A DNA stretch of 56,358 nucleotides from DATHSY01 sp046729855 (GTDB taxonomy: Bacteria; Actinomycetota; UBA4738; HRBIN12). Location of the stretch: contig JBKPHM010000060.1 in the NCBI GenBank assembly GCA_046729855.1, forward strand, positions 1 through 56,358. Reading direction: 5' to 3'. Both the position numbers and the translations under genes were made by a program. Positions 40,463 through 48,923 of this stretch are shown here, piece by piece (the stretch's first letter is position 1; each line of letters begins with the position of its first letter). A model generated the notes under the pieces. It was not told the origin of the DNA. It worked only from the letters and a program-made list of their open reading frames with translations, and made no database searches.

Positions 40463-43400
40463 CTAGATCGCAACCGTCTCATCCGCGTTCTGGGCCGGGC
40501 CGCCACCTCCGGACTGCTCGTCCCGCTCCGCCACGTCGGGGAGGAACACGCGGAACGAGGCCCCGCCACCCTCACGTGGCTCGACCCACGCTCTGCCGGC
40601 GTGGACCTCGGCAAGCCTCTGGAGCACGGTCAGGCTAGTCGGGGTGCGACCGCGCCCCGCGCCGCGCTGCTCGACGTCGTCCGATGAGGCCGCGAAGGCC
40701 TGTCGCAGGCCCTCGGAGATCTCCGCGGCATCGTCGACGGCGATGATTGCACCCTCGGGATCGCTGCGGACGGACACCCACAGGGGATCGCCGGACGAGG
40801 TCCGCCCGCTCGCGTTGGTCAACAGGGTCTCGACCATCTGCTCGGTCATCGCCGGGTCGACCGCGACAACCACCTTCTCCGCGTCGACCTGGACGTCCCG
40901 GTTCGGCATGTCGGGCGACTCCTCGACCACGCGGCGCACAAGGGCCTGGAGGTCGGTCCGGCGCCGGTACGGCCGCAGGGATCCCTCGGCCAGCCTGTCG
41001 AGCTCGACGAGCACGCCGACCATGCGGTCGAGCTTGCGGGCGTTCGTCGCCAGCTGTCGCACCAACTCCTGGCCGTCCCGCGAATCGGGGTCGCTGTGCC
41101 GTAGCGCGAGGCTCACACCCAGGATCGACGTCAGCGGGCGGCGCACCTCGGCGGCGATCGCGTCCTGGAGGGCGCTTCGCTCGGTCGCGGGAACGGCGCC
41201 GACCGGCAGTTCGGCCTTGGCGACCGTCAGCCGGACCTTGAGCTCCTTCATCTGCGCCTCCATTGCGGCGACCCGCTCGTTCGCGCCCTGGCCTCGCTCC
41301 TCGCTGAGCCGCACGCGCTCCTCCGAGCCGACCAACTCGCCTCGGACCTGTTGCAGCTGCTCGAGGAGCTCGGCGTTCTTCGCGGCCGTCTCGGCCGACT
41401 GATCCTCCACCGCCCTCGAGCGGATCTCGGCCTGTTTCACCTTGGTCTCTGCGACGAGCGCCCGGGATGTCGCCTGCGCGGCCTCGTCTTCGGCGGCCTG
41501 CATGCGCTTGGTGGCGTCCTTCGCCTTCTCCTCCGCGGCACGCATCCGAAGCTCGGCCTGCTTCGCCAACGACTGCGCGGCCAGCATGCGTTCGGAGACG
41601 TCGCTGGCCTTCTGCTCCGCGGCCTGCAGGCGCTGCGTGAGCTCCGCGACCTGTTCCTCCGCGGACTGCGCGCGGACCTCGTTCTGCTTGGCTTCCGTCT
41701 CGACCGCGAGGAGCTGCGCGGCGGTGTGCCTCGCCTCCGCCTCTCGGGCCTCCATCCGATCGGTGAGCTGGGCGAGCTCCTCCTCGGCGGCCCGGGCCCG
41801 TCGGTCGGCCTTCGACGTCTGGTCCTCGGCGATCTCGATCAGCTGGTTCGCCTGAATGGCCTGCTCGTCGGCGTCCATGGTGAGCTGGGCGACCTGTTCC
41901 TCTGAGGCCCGCACGCGCTGCGTGAGCGACGCGACGTCTTCCTCGGCCGCCCTGAGGTGGTCCGTGACCTGGACGATCTGCTCCTCCAAGGTGCGGGAGC
42001 GCTCGTCGGCCTTCCTCGCCTGGTCCTCGGCGATCTCGATCAGCTGAGTGGCCTGGACCGCCTGCTGGTCGGCGGCGTGGAGGCGCTCCGTGAGCTGTGC
42101 GATCTCGTCCTGCGCGGCCTTGGCACGCTCGTCGGCCTTCCTGGTCTGCTCCTCCGCGATCTGAATGAGGTCGTTGGCCTGCATCGCTTGCTCGTTGGCG
42201 GCCTGGACCAGCTGGGTGAGCTGGGCGACCTCCTCCTCGGCACCGCGCAGCCGGTCGGTGAGCTGGGCGATCTGCTGCTCGGCCGCCTGCGTGCGCTCGT
42301 CGGCCTTCATGGCCTGCTGCTCGGCGACCTGGATCAGCTCGTTCGCCTGGACCATCTGCTCGTCGGCCGCAGCCGTGAGCTGGACGATCTCCTCCTCGCG
42401 GCCCTGCAGCCGGTGGGTGACCTGCGCGATCTCGTCGTGCGCGGCCTGCGTGCGCTCGTCCGCCTTCCTGGCCTGCTCCTCGGCGACCTGGATCAGCTCG
42501 TTCGCCTGGACGGCCTGCTCGTCGGCGGCCTGGGTCAGCTGAACGACCTGCTCTTCGGCCCCACGCAAACGATCGGTGAGCACTGTCACGTCTTCCTCGG
42601 CGCCACGCAGCCGGTCGCTGAGCTGGACGATCTGCTGCTCGGCCGCCTGGGTCCGCTCGTCCGCCCTCATGGCCTGCTGCTCGGCGACCTGGATCAGCTC
42701 GTTCGCTTGGACGGTCTGCTCGTCTGCCGCCTGCGTGAGCTGGACGATCTCCTCCTCGCGGGCCTGCAGCCGGTTGGTGAGCTGTGTGATCTCGTCGTGC
42801 GCGGCCTGCGTGCGCTCGTCCGCGGTCCTGGCCTGCTGCTCCGCGACCTGGATCAGCTCGTTCGCCTGGACGGCCTGCTCGTCGACGGCCTGGTTCAGCT
42901 GGACGACCTGCTCCTCTGCGCTCCGCAGGCGCTCGGTAAGCACCGTCACGTCTTCCTCGGCGCCACGCAGCCGGTCGCTGAGCTGGGCGATCTGCTGCTC
43001 GGCCGCCTGGGTCCGCTCGTCCGCCTTCATGGCCTGCTGCTCGGCGACCTGGATCAGCTCGTTTGCCTGGATGACCTGCTCATCGGCGGCCTGGGTCAAC
43101 TGGACGACGTGCTCCTCTGCGCCGCGCAGTCGCTCGGTGAGCGCGGTGACGTCTTCCTGGGCACCGTGCAGCTGGTCGGTGAGGTGGACGATCTGCTGCT
43201 CGGCCGCCTGGGTCCGCTCGTCCGCCTTCATGGCCTGCTGCTCGGCGACCTGGATCAGCTCGTTGGCCTGGACGGCCTGCTCATCGGCGGCCTGTGTCAG
43301 CTGGACGACGTGGTCCTCGGCGCCGCGCAAGCGCTCCGTGAGTACTGTCCTGTCTTCCTCGGCGACGCGCAGCCGGTCGCTGAGCTGGATGATCTGCTCC

Positions 43401-44485
43401 TCAGCGGCCTGGTTCCGCTCGTCGGCCTTCCTCGCCTGCTCCTCCGCGATCTGGATCAACTCGGCGGCCTGCCTGGCCTGCTCCTCGAGCTCCGTCGCTC
43501 GCGCCTCTGCCTGCATGGCTCGCTCTTGGTCCTGGCTCGCGTCTCGCTGCGCGACCTCCACGAGCTCGGCGGCCTGCCTGGCCTGCTCCTCGGCCTCTTT
43601 CGCACGGGCCTCCGCCTGCATGGCTCGCGCCTGATCCTGCCTCGCGTCCGCCTCTGCGACCTCCAGGAGCTCGACGGCCTGCCTGGCCTGGTCCTCGGAG
43701 GTCTGGGCCAACATCTGGGCCTTCCTCGTCTCGTCATGGGCGATCTGGATGGCCTCGTCGGCCTGCAACGCTTGCAGGTCGGCAGCCTCGACGCGCTCGT
43801 TCAGCAGTCGGATCTGGTCCTCCGCGCCCTGGAGGCGCTGGGTCAGCTGTCCGACCTGCTCGTCCGCGGCCTGGACCCGAGCGTCGGCCTTCTTCGCCTC
43901 GCCCTCCACGGCCTGGATGCGAGCCTCGGCCTGCTTGACCCACTCATCCGCCTGCGTGACCTTGGCCTCAGCGGCCTCGGCGAGCTCGGCTGCTCGTCCG
44001 GCCTTCTCGTCGGACTCCTGCGCCCGGAGCTCGGCCTGCTTCGCCCGCTCCTCGGCAGCCTGCACTCGGTGGCCCGCGTCCTTGACCACCTGATCGGCCT
44101 GCTTTGCGCGCTCGTCGGCGGCCTGCACGCGGAGCCCTGCCTCCTTGATCTGCTCGGCCGCTCGTTGCTCCGCCTGCTCGATCTTGTTCTCTGCCTGCTT
44201 GGCCCGCTCTTCCGCCTGCTTGGCTCGCTCCTCCGCGGCCAGGATGAGCTTGGCGGTCTGCCTGACCTGCTCTTCCGCGGCCAGCGCCCGGAGCTCGGCC
44301 TTGCCCGCCTGCTCTGCCGCGGCCTGTGCGCGGATGTCAGCCTGCTTGGCCTGTTCTTCCTCCCGGGCGAGCAGCCGCTCGGCGGCCCGCTTCAGCTCCT
44401 CCGCGGCGTGTGAGACCGCAGCGCCGACGGGCGCGGTGGGGGGGGCCGTCTGGCCCGTCTGGTCGCTGGCCTCGGTCTTTGCCAT
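40463..44485 (-). CDS. Giant coiled-coil protein with C-terminal pseudo-histidine-kinase module
   Basis: A 1,340-aa protein with no membrane segment. Residues ~15-1085 are nearly continuous coiled coil, rich in Ala/Glu/Gln/Lys, containing tandem 67- and 53-residue repeats (see repeat entry). Residues ~1090-1340 resemble a kinase core. The dimerisation helix reads AIAAEVRRPLTSILGVSLAL, where the usual SHELRTPL has lost its His (Ala). The N-box-like helix is EQMVETLLTNASGRT; the G1 box is degenerate (VDDAAEISEGLRQ); the end GGGASFRVFLP matches the kinase C-terminus. Catalysis is therefore unlikely. GGAGGA precedes ATG 44485. Confidence 0.85.
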   Translation of the reverse strand: MAKTEASDQTGQTAPPTAPVGAAVSHAAEELKRAAERLLAREEEQAKQADIRAQAAAEQAGKAELRALAAEEQVRQTAKLILAAEERAKQAEERAKQAENKIEQAEQRAAEQIKEAGLRVQAADERAKQADQVVKDAGHRVQAAEERAKQAELRAQESDEKAGRAAELAEAAEAKVTQADEWVKQAEARIQAVEGEAKKADARVQAADEQVGQLTQRLQGAEDQIRLLNERVEAADLQALQADEAIQIAHDETRKAQMLAQTSEDQARQAVELLEVAEADARQDQARAMQAEARAKEAEEQARQAAELVEVAQRDASQDQERAMQAEARATELEEQARQAAELIQIAEEQARKADERNQAAEEQIIQLSDRLRVAEEDRTVLTERLRGAEDHVVQLTQAADEQAVQANELIQVAEQQAMKADERTQAAEQQIVHLTDQLHGAQEDVTALTERLRGAEEHVVQLTQAADEQVIQANELIQVAEQQAMKADERTQAAEQQIAQLSDRLRGAEEDVTVLTERLRSAEEQVVQLNQAVDEQAVQANELIQVAEQQARTADERTQAAHDEITQLTNRLQAREEEIVQLTQAADEQTVQANELIQVAEQQAMRADERTQAAEQQIVQLSDRLRGAEEDVTVLTDRLRGAEEQVVQLTQAADEQAVQANELIQVAEEQARKADERTQAAHDEIAQVTHRLQGREEEIVQLTAAADEQMVQANELIQVAEQQAMKADERTQAAEQQIAQLTDRLRGAEEEVAQLTQLVQAANEQAMQANDLIQIAEEQTRKADERAKAAQDEIAQLTERLHAADQQAVQATQLIEIAEDQARKADERSRTLEEQIVQVTDHLRAAEEDVASLTQRVRASEEQVAQLTMDADEQAIQANQLIEIAEDQTSKADRRARAAEEELAQLTDRMEAREAEARHTAAQLLAVETEAKQNEVRAQSAEEQVAELTQRLQAAEQKASDVSERMLAAQSLAKQAELRMRAAEEKAKDATKRMQAAEDEAAQATSRALVAETKVKQAEIRSRAVEDQSAETAAKNAELLEQLQQVRGELVGSEERVRLSEERGQGANERVAAMEAQMKELKVRLTVAKAELPVGAVPATERSALQDAIAAEVRRPLTSILGVSLALRHSDPDSRDGQELVRQLATNARKLDRMVGVLVELDRLAEGSLRPYRRRTDLQALVRRVVEESPDMPNRDVQVDAEKVVVAVDPAMTEQMVETLLTNASGRTSSGDPLWVSVRSDPEGAIIAVDDAAEISEGLRQAFAASSDDVEQRGAGRGRTPTSLTVLQRLAEVHAGRAWVEPREGGGASFRVFLPDVAERDEQSGGGGPAQNADETVAI
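42221..43300 (-). repeat. Tandem 67/53-aa coiled-coil repeats inside the giant gene
   Basis: Six consecutive units beginning LTQAADEQAVQANELIQVAE, with lengths 67, 67, 53, 67, 53 and 53 residues. The short form lacks 14 residues (two heptads) at the end of the long form, so the coil register is preserved. DNA similarity is high, suggesting recent expansion. Looser copies continue down to about 41800. Confidence 0.85.
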
Positions 44486-44505
44486 CTCGCTGATCCTCCG
44501 CTCGG

Positions 44506-45639
44506 CTACTGCTCTGGTCTCTTGGCGGACGAAGCCTCTTGCAGCTCCGCCAGCTTCTTCACCCGAAGCTCGGCCTGTTGGGCCCTGGCCTTGAACTCCT
44601 CGAGGCGCCGCCGCATCTCCTTGAACCCGTCATCGTCGTCGGAACGGTTGTCGTCCTTGACGGCCTGGCCGTCTCCGGTTGCGGGAACCGTTTCGTGATC
44701 CACTGCTTGGTCCTGATCGGATCGCAGAGCGTCGTCTTCTTGAGCGGAGGGAGCCAGTTCCTCTTCAAGGGAGGGAGCGGGTTCCTCTTCAAGGGAAGGT
44801 GCGTGGTCCTTTTCAGTGGGGGGAGCGGCTTCGTCTTCTTCGAATGCGGGGACGGGCTCCTCGTGGACCGAGGCAGCGGATGCTTCCTCGACCCACGCGG
44901 CGGGTGCCTCTTCGAACGCGGGACCGGGTTCCTCGGTCGGGGCCGGCTCCCAGAGCGGCTCGGTCTTCATCTCCGCGGCCTCGTCGCCCTGCTGGCCTTC
45001 GTGCTCTGGCCTTTCATCGCCCTGCCTGGGTGCGAGCCTCACGGATGGGACGAAGCTCAGACCGAGGAGCAGCAACGAGACCGCGAGGCCGAACGCGAAG
45101 ACCACACGAAGGGTGCTCCACACGTTGCCGGCCTGCGCGTCCACGGCGGCGAGTGGCTGGGCGACCTCCACGACCGCCGGCGCGCCGTCGGTCGCCTTGG
45201 AGACCGGCACGAACACCTGCACGGCTCCGTCGAGGATGCGCGTCTCTACCGTCGACAGCTGTGAGACGCCGGTGATCAGCGATCGCATCTCAGAGTCCGA
45301 CGACGTCGTCCCGACCCGAGACTCGTCCAACGAGAAGAGGACGCGTCCTTGTGGAGACCACACCGTCACACCGAGGACGGGTCCCATCGGCGAGATGGAC
45401 TTCTGGATCTTCGAAGCGAGCTTGTCGTAGCTCGAGCCCTTTATGGGCTTGGTGAGTTCCTTGCCCGTAACGGTGGCCGCAACGACCTGTTCCTGTTCGC
45501 GCGCTCGGCTTTCCGCCTCATCGAAGGCGCCGCTCCGCGAGGGATGCGCCATGTACGCCGACACGGCGAAGCCCACCACGAACACGACGGATACGATGGC
45601 CCAGAGCGACCGTCGCTCACGTCCCGCAACGGATCCGAA
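44506..45639 (-). CDS. Membrane protein with external sensor-like domain, acidic linker and coil-like tail
   Basis: ATG 45639 follows GAGGGGAGAG and gives MFGSVAGRERRSLWAI, matching the start of the neighbouring protein. Two transmembrane helices (~15-35 and ~180-200) flank an external domain of about 140 residues (VLGVTVWSPQGRVLFSLDES) resembling PAS/Cache sensor folds. A long acidic Glu/Pro/Ala linker with repeats such as SLEEEPAPSLEEE follows, then a C-terminal helix FKEMRRRLEEFKARAQQAEL, then RVKKLAELQEASS. The frame is open to an ATG at 45753. The tail resembles the giant coiled coil, 20 bp downstream. Confidence 0.75.
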   Translation of the reverse strand, partial: FGSVAGRERRSLWAIVSVVFVVGFAVSAYMAHPSRSGAFDEAESRAREQEQVVAATVTGKELTKPIKGSSYDKLASKIQKSISPMGPVLGVTVWSPQGRVLFSLDESRVGTTSSDSEMRSLITGVSQLSTVETRILDGAVQVFVPVSKATDGAPAVVEVAQPLAAVDAQAGNVWSTLRVVFAFGLAVSLLLLGLSFVPSVRLAPRQGDERPEHEGQQGDEAAEMKTEPLWEPAPTEEPGPAFEEAPAAWVEEASAASVHEEPVPAFEEDEAAPPTEKDHAPSLEEEPAPSLEEELAPSAQEDDALRSDQDQAVDHETVPATGDGQAVKDDNRSDDDDGFKEMRRRLEEFKARAQQAELRVKKLAELQEASSAKRPEQ

Positions 45640-45773
45640 CATCTCTCCCCTCAGAACCACGTGCCGTCTCGGTTCCTCCGCGACACCCGGGCCCGCGCCG
45701 TCGCCGGCGATGCCTGAGGCGACCGCACGATCGCCGGCCCCGTTCTCCCCCATGTCGGCTGTCCCTACCGCGC

Positions 45774-46496
45774 CTACGGAGCCTTGGGGGCCGAGGCCTC
45801 GTCGAGCTCAGCCGCCCGCTGCTTAACGCGGAGCTCTGCCTCCTTGGCCCTGGCCTTGAACTGCTCGCGCATCCGGCGGAGGGCCTCCTGGGACTCGAGA
45901 TCCGCCCTCATCTCCTCGACCGACTCGACGGACTCGAGGTCGTCGTCCATCGACTCGACGGACGCGAGCTCGGACCCCATGGACTCGATGGGCTCCATGG
46001 ACTCGCGGGTCTCGACGGACTCGAGGTCGGCGTCCATGTCATCCATGGCCTCCACCGACTCGACGTCGGCGTCCATGTCGTCCGTGGCCTCGACCGGCTC
46101 GAGGTCGGGCTCCAACGACTCGAGGTCGGCGTCGGTGACTTCGACGTCTTCGACGCTTCCGTCCTCATCGGGCTGGTTCCCGTAGAAGATCTCTCCGTAG
46201 GTGGGACGTTCCTCGGCCTGCGACTCATCCGCGGATGGCCCTTCGGCGTCCGCATCACCCTCCGCCTGCTCGGCTTCCTTCCGCGCGCGCCGGCGGCGTC
46301 TGGCGAACATGAACATGGCTCCGAGGCGCAGCACGGAGAGGCCGAGTGCGACGGCCAACGCCACCCTCAGGGTCTCCCAGGAGTCGCTCACCCGCTGGCT
46401 CATGAAGGCGAACGACCAAACGAAGGCAACGCCGAACAAGAACGACAGGATCAGCCACCGCGACGGGTGCTGACGCTCGGCAACGTGTCCGAACAT
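45774..46496 (-). CDS. Membrane protein paralogous at both ends to its neighbour, with acidic repeats
   Basis: ATG 46496 follows GGGGGGAAC and gives MFGHVAERQHPSRWLILSFL. Two close transmembrane helices are followed by a basic patch (RRRRRARKEAE) and an acidic section repeating DDMDADLESVE-like units about eight times. The end is a helix EQFKARAKEAELRVKQRAAE. Start and tail match those of the 44506-45639 protein, but the external domain is missing (the loop between helices is only about ten residues). No database family recognised. Confidence 0.72.
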   Translation of the reverse strand: MFGHVAERQHPSRWLILSFLFGVAFVWSFAFMSQRVSDSWETLRVALAVALGLSVLRLGAMFMFARRRRRARKEAEQAEGDADAEGPSADESQAEERPTYGEIFYGNQPDEDGSVEDVEVTDADLESLEPDLEPVEATDDMDADVESVEAMDDMDADLESVETRESMEPIESMGSELASVESMDDDLESVESVEEMRADLESQEALRRMREQFKARAKEAELRVKQRAAELDEASAPKAP

Positions 46497-46554
46497 TGTT
46501 CCCCCCAAATTGTTTGGTCCGGCGTCGAGTATCGGCGCAAGGATGGGTCGCCCG

Positions 46555-46584
46555 AATCCGCCCTAAGGACTATTAATCCGCCCT
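46555..46584. repeat. Direct repeat AATCCGCCCT with 20-bp period
   Basis: Two exact 10-bp copies (46555-46564 and 46575-46584) lie 59-88 bp upstream of the 46496 start. The spacing is about two helical turns, placing both on one face of the DNA, as for tandem activator sites. Confidence 0.55.
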
Positions 46585-46714
46585 GATGCGTCGGTAGTAC
46601 CTGCGCGTCGAATCACCTGGTCGGCCGATAGCCGTCGCACGTTGCCTACCGGTTCGTGAACGCTTCGGCCGATGCGGTCGGATCCTCCCGGAGCTTGATG
46701 CGCTCCGGCGGTTC

Positions 46715-47497
46715 CTACTTCATCGCGGTGATAATGATCAGCACGAACATCGCGAAGATCAGGCCCATCGTCGACGCGGCGAGCACCCACGTTGCGGTCA
46801 CGAGTCGCTCGATCGAGCCCTCGAGACGAGAGCTCGTGCTCGAGATGGTTCCTGCTCCAGCGGCGACCGCCGGGCGATGGAAGATGTCCGTTCGTTCATC
46901 GAGATCGTGAAGCGCTCCCTCCGGTTCCGTTGCGGCGACGGGCTCGGTTTTTAGAGCGAATTCGGTTCCCGCGGCCTGCTCGGTTGCCTCAGCCGGTTCG
47001 GTTGCGAGCGCAGGTTCTCCCACCATCTCGGGCGTGACCGACAGGAGATCGCCCATTAGCGTGGCGGCGGACTTCTCGATGGCCTGCTCGACGTCGGTCG
47101 CGGTTGCCACGACCGGCTGGATCTCGCGGTTCGTGACCGCTCTGATGTCGTCGAGGGCGATCAGGTTGGCGGGGTCCGACATCGCGACGAGCAGCTTGCC
47201 GTCGGCTTCGCCGATCGGGATGGCTCGGTATCGGCGGGCAAGCTGACCGGGCAACAGCCTGGCCGCAGCGGGGTCGATCTCGTGCTGCGAGAGATCGACG
47301 AAGTCCAGTCCGACTTGTTCCGCGAGCGCGCTGACCAGGTCGCGTTCCCCGATGTAGCCGAGGTCGATCATCGTGCGGCCGAGCGACTTGGGCATCGAGC
47401 GGTGCTCCCGGAGGGCGCGATCGAGCTGCTCCCTCGTGAGGAGTCCCCGCTCGATGAGCATCTGGCCGAGCTGCTTCGGAGTGTGGTTGTCGTTCAC
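46715..47497 (-). CDS. Membrane-anchored MshEN-domain protein (candidate c-di-GMP receptor)
   Basis: A 260-aa protein starting GTG 47497. Residues ~8-150 are a GspE/PilB N-terminal (MshEN) domain with two copies of the c-di-GMP-binding pattern LGxxLxxxGxLxxxxLxxALxxQ: QLGQMLIERGLLTREQLDRA and SLGRTMIDLGYIGERDLVSA. A third part (AIPIGEADGKLLVAMSDPAN) completes the domain. The ATPase that normally follows is absent. Instead there is an Ala/Thr/Glu linker and a C-terminal membrane helix (LAASTMGLIFAMFVLIIITA). I infer a tail-anchored nucleotide sensor. Confidence 0.82.
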   Translation of the reverse strand: MNDNHTPKQLGQMLIERGLLTREQLDRALREHRSMPKSLGRTMIDLGYIGERDLVSALAEQVGLDFVDLSQHEIDPAAARLLPGQLARRYRAIPIGEADGKLLVAMSDPANLIALDDIRAVTNREIQPVVATATDVEQAIEKSAATLMGDLLSVTPEMVGEPALATEPAEATEQAAGTEFALKTEPVAATEPEGALHDLDERTDIFHRPAVAAGAGTISSTSSRLEGSIERLVTATWVLAASTMGLIFAMFVLIIITAMK

Positions 47498-47587
47498 GTT
47501 CGTCCGTGTGTGGTCTCGGTCGTCTCATCCTTCTCGTCACGATCGAGGCGTTCCTGAAGACCCTCGGACAACCCGCTGCGAGGTCCG

Positions 47588-48757
47588 CTACCGCGGGCGC
47601 CAGGCGTCCGGGTGGGCGGCCTGTTCGTCGGGCGGCTCGATCACGATCGCGCCGTCTCCGTTCTCCGACGGCGGCTCCGCCCGGCCGCTCACCTCGTCCG
47701 ACAGGGCGTCGAGCGAGCGGAGCTGCGAGCTCAGGCGGGTGATCGCCCCCGTGACGGGCCGAAGTACCTCGTCGAGCTGGACGCCGATATCACCCATACG
47801 GCCGAGGACATCGTCCACACTCGACTGGAGCGAGGAGATCTTGGGCGCCGCATTGTCGCGCCACGCCTTCATGCCCTCGACTTCGGCCTGGACGCGCCCG
47901 CCGTCCTCGTCAACGGTCAGCGTTTCCACGTCGGGACGCGGGGGCGTCGGTCCCATGATCCGGACGACGGTGTCCTCCGTGATCTGCAGGATGGCGGCGA
48001 GCTCCCTTGCGTTCGAAACGCTCTCGGCAGGCTCCGTCGTCTCCGCCATCGGTGCGTGCGCCGGCGCCGGGGTGGTCGCTGCGACCCGCTCCTGGAGCTC
48101 GGCGCGATAGGTCGCGATGAGCTCCTCGAGCTCTGCGACCCGTTCCTGCTCCGCCGTGAGCGACCGCTTGTACCCGGCCGACTCCTCAAGGGCCCGCAGG
48201 AGCCATCCCCGCGCCTTCGAGGCGCCTTCCTGCGTGACCGTGAGAAGCTCATCGCGTTGTCGCAACTCGTCCGCGAGCTCGGCCAACGCCTCCTGCGCGC
48301 CGGTGAGCTGCGTCCCGAGCTCGTCCCGGTTGCGCACGTGCGCCGCGAGCTGGGACTCGAGCGCGGTGAGCCGCTCGGCGCCGACGCGTAGCTCCTCGTT
48401 CTTGCCGGCGATCGCCGACTCGGCCGCGGCGAGCGCCGCCCCCAGCTCGGTCAGGTCCTTCCGGAGCGCGAGGGCCTTCGTCTCTATCGCTTCGCGTTCG
48501 GCGACGGAGCGCTCGAGATCCGCGGCGAGCTTGTCCTCGCTCGGCTCGCCTCCGGCCTCACGCGCAGATCTCGCAAGCTCCTCGGTCGCTTTGAGCCGGC
48601 GTTGCGTCTCCCAGAGCTCGGAGGCAAGACGCTCGGCGCGCTCATCCGCAGACTGTGCATCCATCGACGCGCGCCGGAACATCCGTTCTTGCTCTGCGAG
48701 CGCGGCACGAACGCTCGCCGTTTGGTACCCGAACAGTCCGCGCTTGAGATCGAACAT
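47588..48757 (-). CDS. DivIVA-like coiled-coil protein, first gene of the cluster
   Basis: ATG 48757 has GAGGA six bases upstream (389 aa). The N-terminus MFDLKRGLFGYQTASVRAAL resembles the DivIVA membrane-targeting motif (GYxxxxVxxxL). Residues ~25-230 are coiled coil. A helical linker then holds ARELAAILQITEDTVVRIMG. A second coil (ISSLQSSVDDVLGRMGDIGV) and an acidic tail end it. DivIVA relatives recognise curved membrane and recruit partners at poles or septa in Actinobacteria. The other minus-strand cluster genes follow it. Confidence 0.75.
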   Translation of the reverse strand: MFDLKRGLFGYQTASVRAALAEQERMFRRASMDAQSADERAERLASELWETQRRLKATEELARSAREAGGEPSEDKLAADLERSVAEREAIETKALALRKDLTELGAALAAAESAIAGKNEELRVGAERLTALESQLAAHVRNRDELGTQLTGAQEALAELADELRQRDELLTVTQEGASKARGWLLRALEESAGYKRSLTAEQERVAELEELIATYRAELQERVAATTPAPAHAPMAETTEPAESVSNARELAAILQITEDTVVRIMGPTPPRPDVETLTVDEDGGRVQAEVEGMKAWRDNAAPKISSLQSSVDDVLGRMGDIGVQLDEVLRPVTGAITRLSSQLRSLDALSDEVSGRAEPPSENGDGAIVIEPPDEQAAHPDAWRPR

Positions 48758-48923
48758 GGCGTTCCTCGGACGGTGCTGGCTGGTGAGTCGGATTATCGAG
48801 GAGCGCCGTAAGCGCTTCAATCACCCCCCAAGGTCGCCCCGCGGATGTCTCAATCCTGCCTTTTGCGTGACGATCCGAGTTGAGCCTCTGTGCGCCCAGC
48901 CTGTAACGCGGCACTCTGACTCG

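Noticed and set aside
42221..43300. Regular DNA repeats that could be taken for a CRISPR array or satellite
   Set aside because: The periods (159 and 201 bp) are multiples of three within an intact reading frame, with no short repeat/unique spacer structure.
41957..44413. An 818-codon open frame on the plus strand full of LRDLDQLVRLDGLL-like repeats
   Set aside because: It is the antisense shadow of the coiled-coil repeats. The minus-strand frame is longer, has a good ribosome site and gives a regular heptad pattern.
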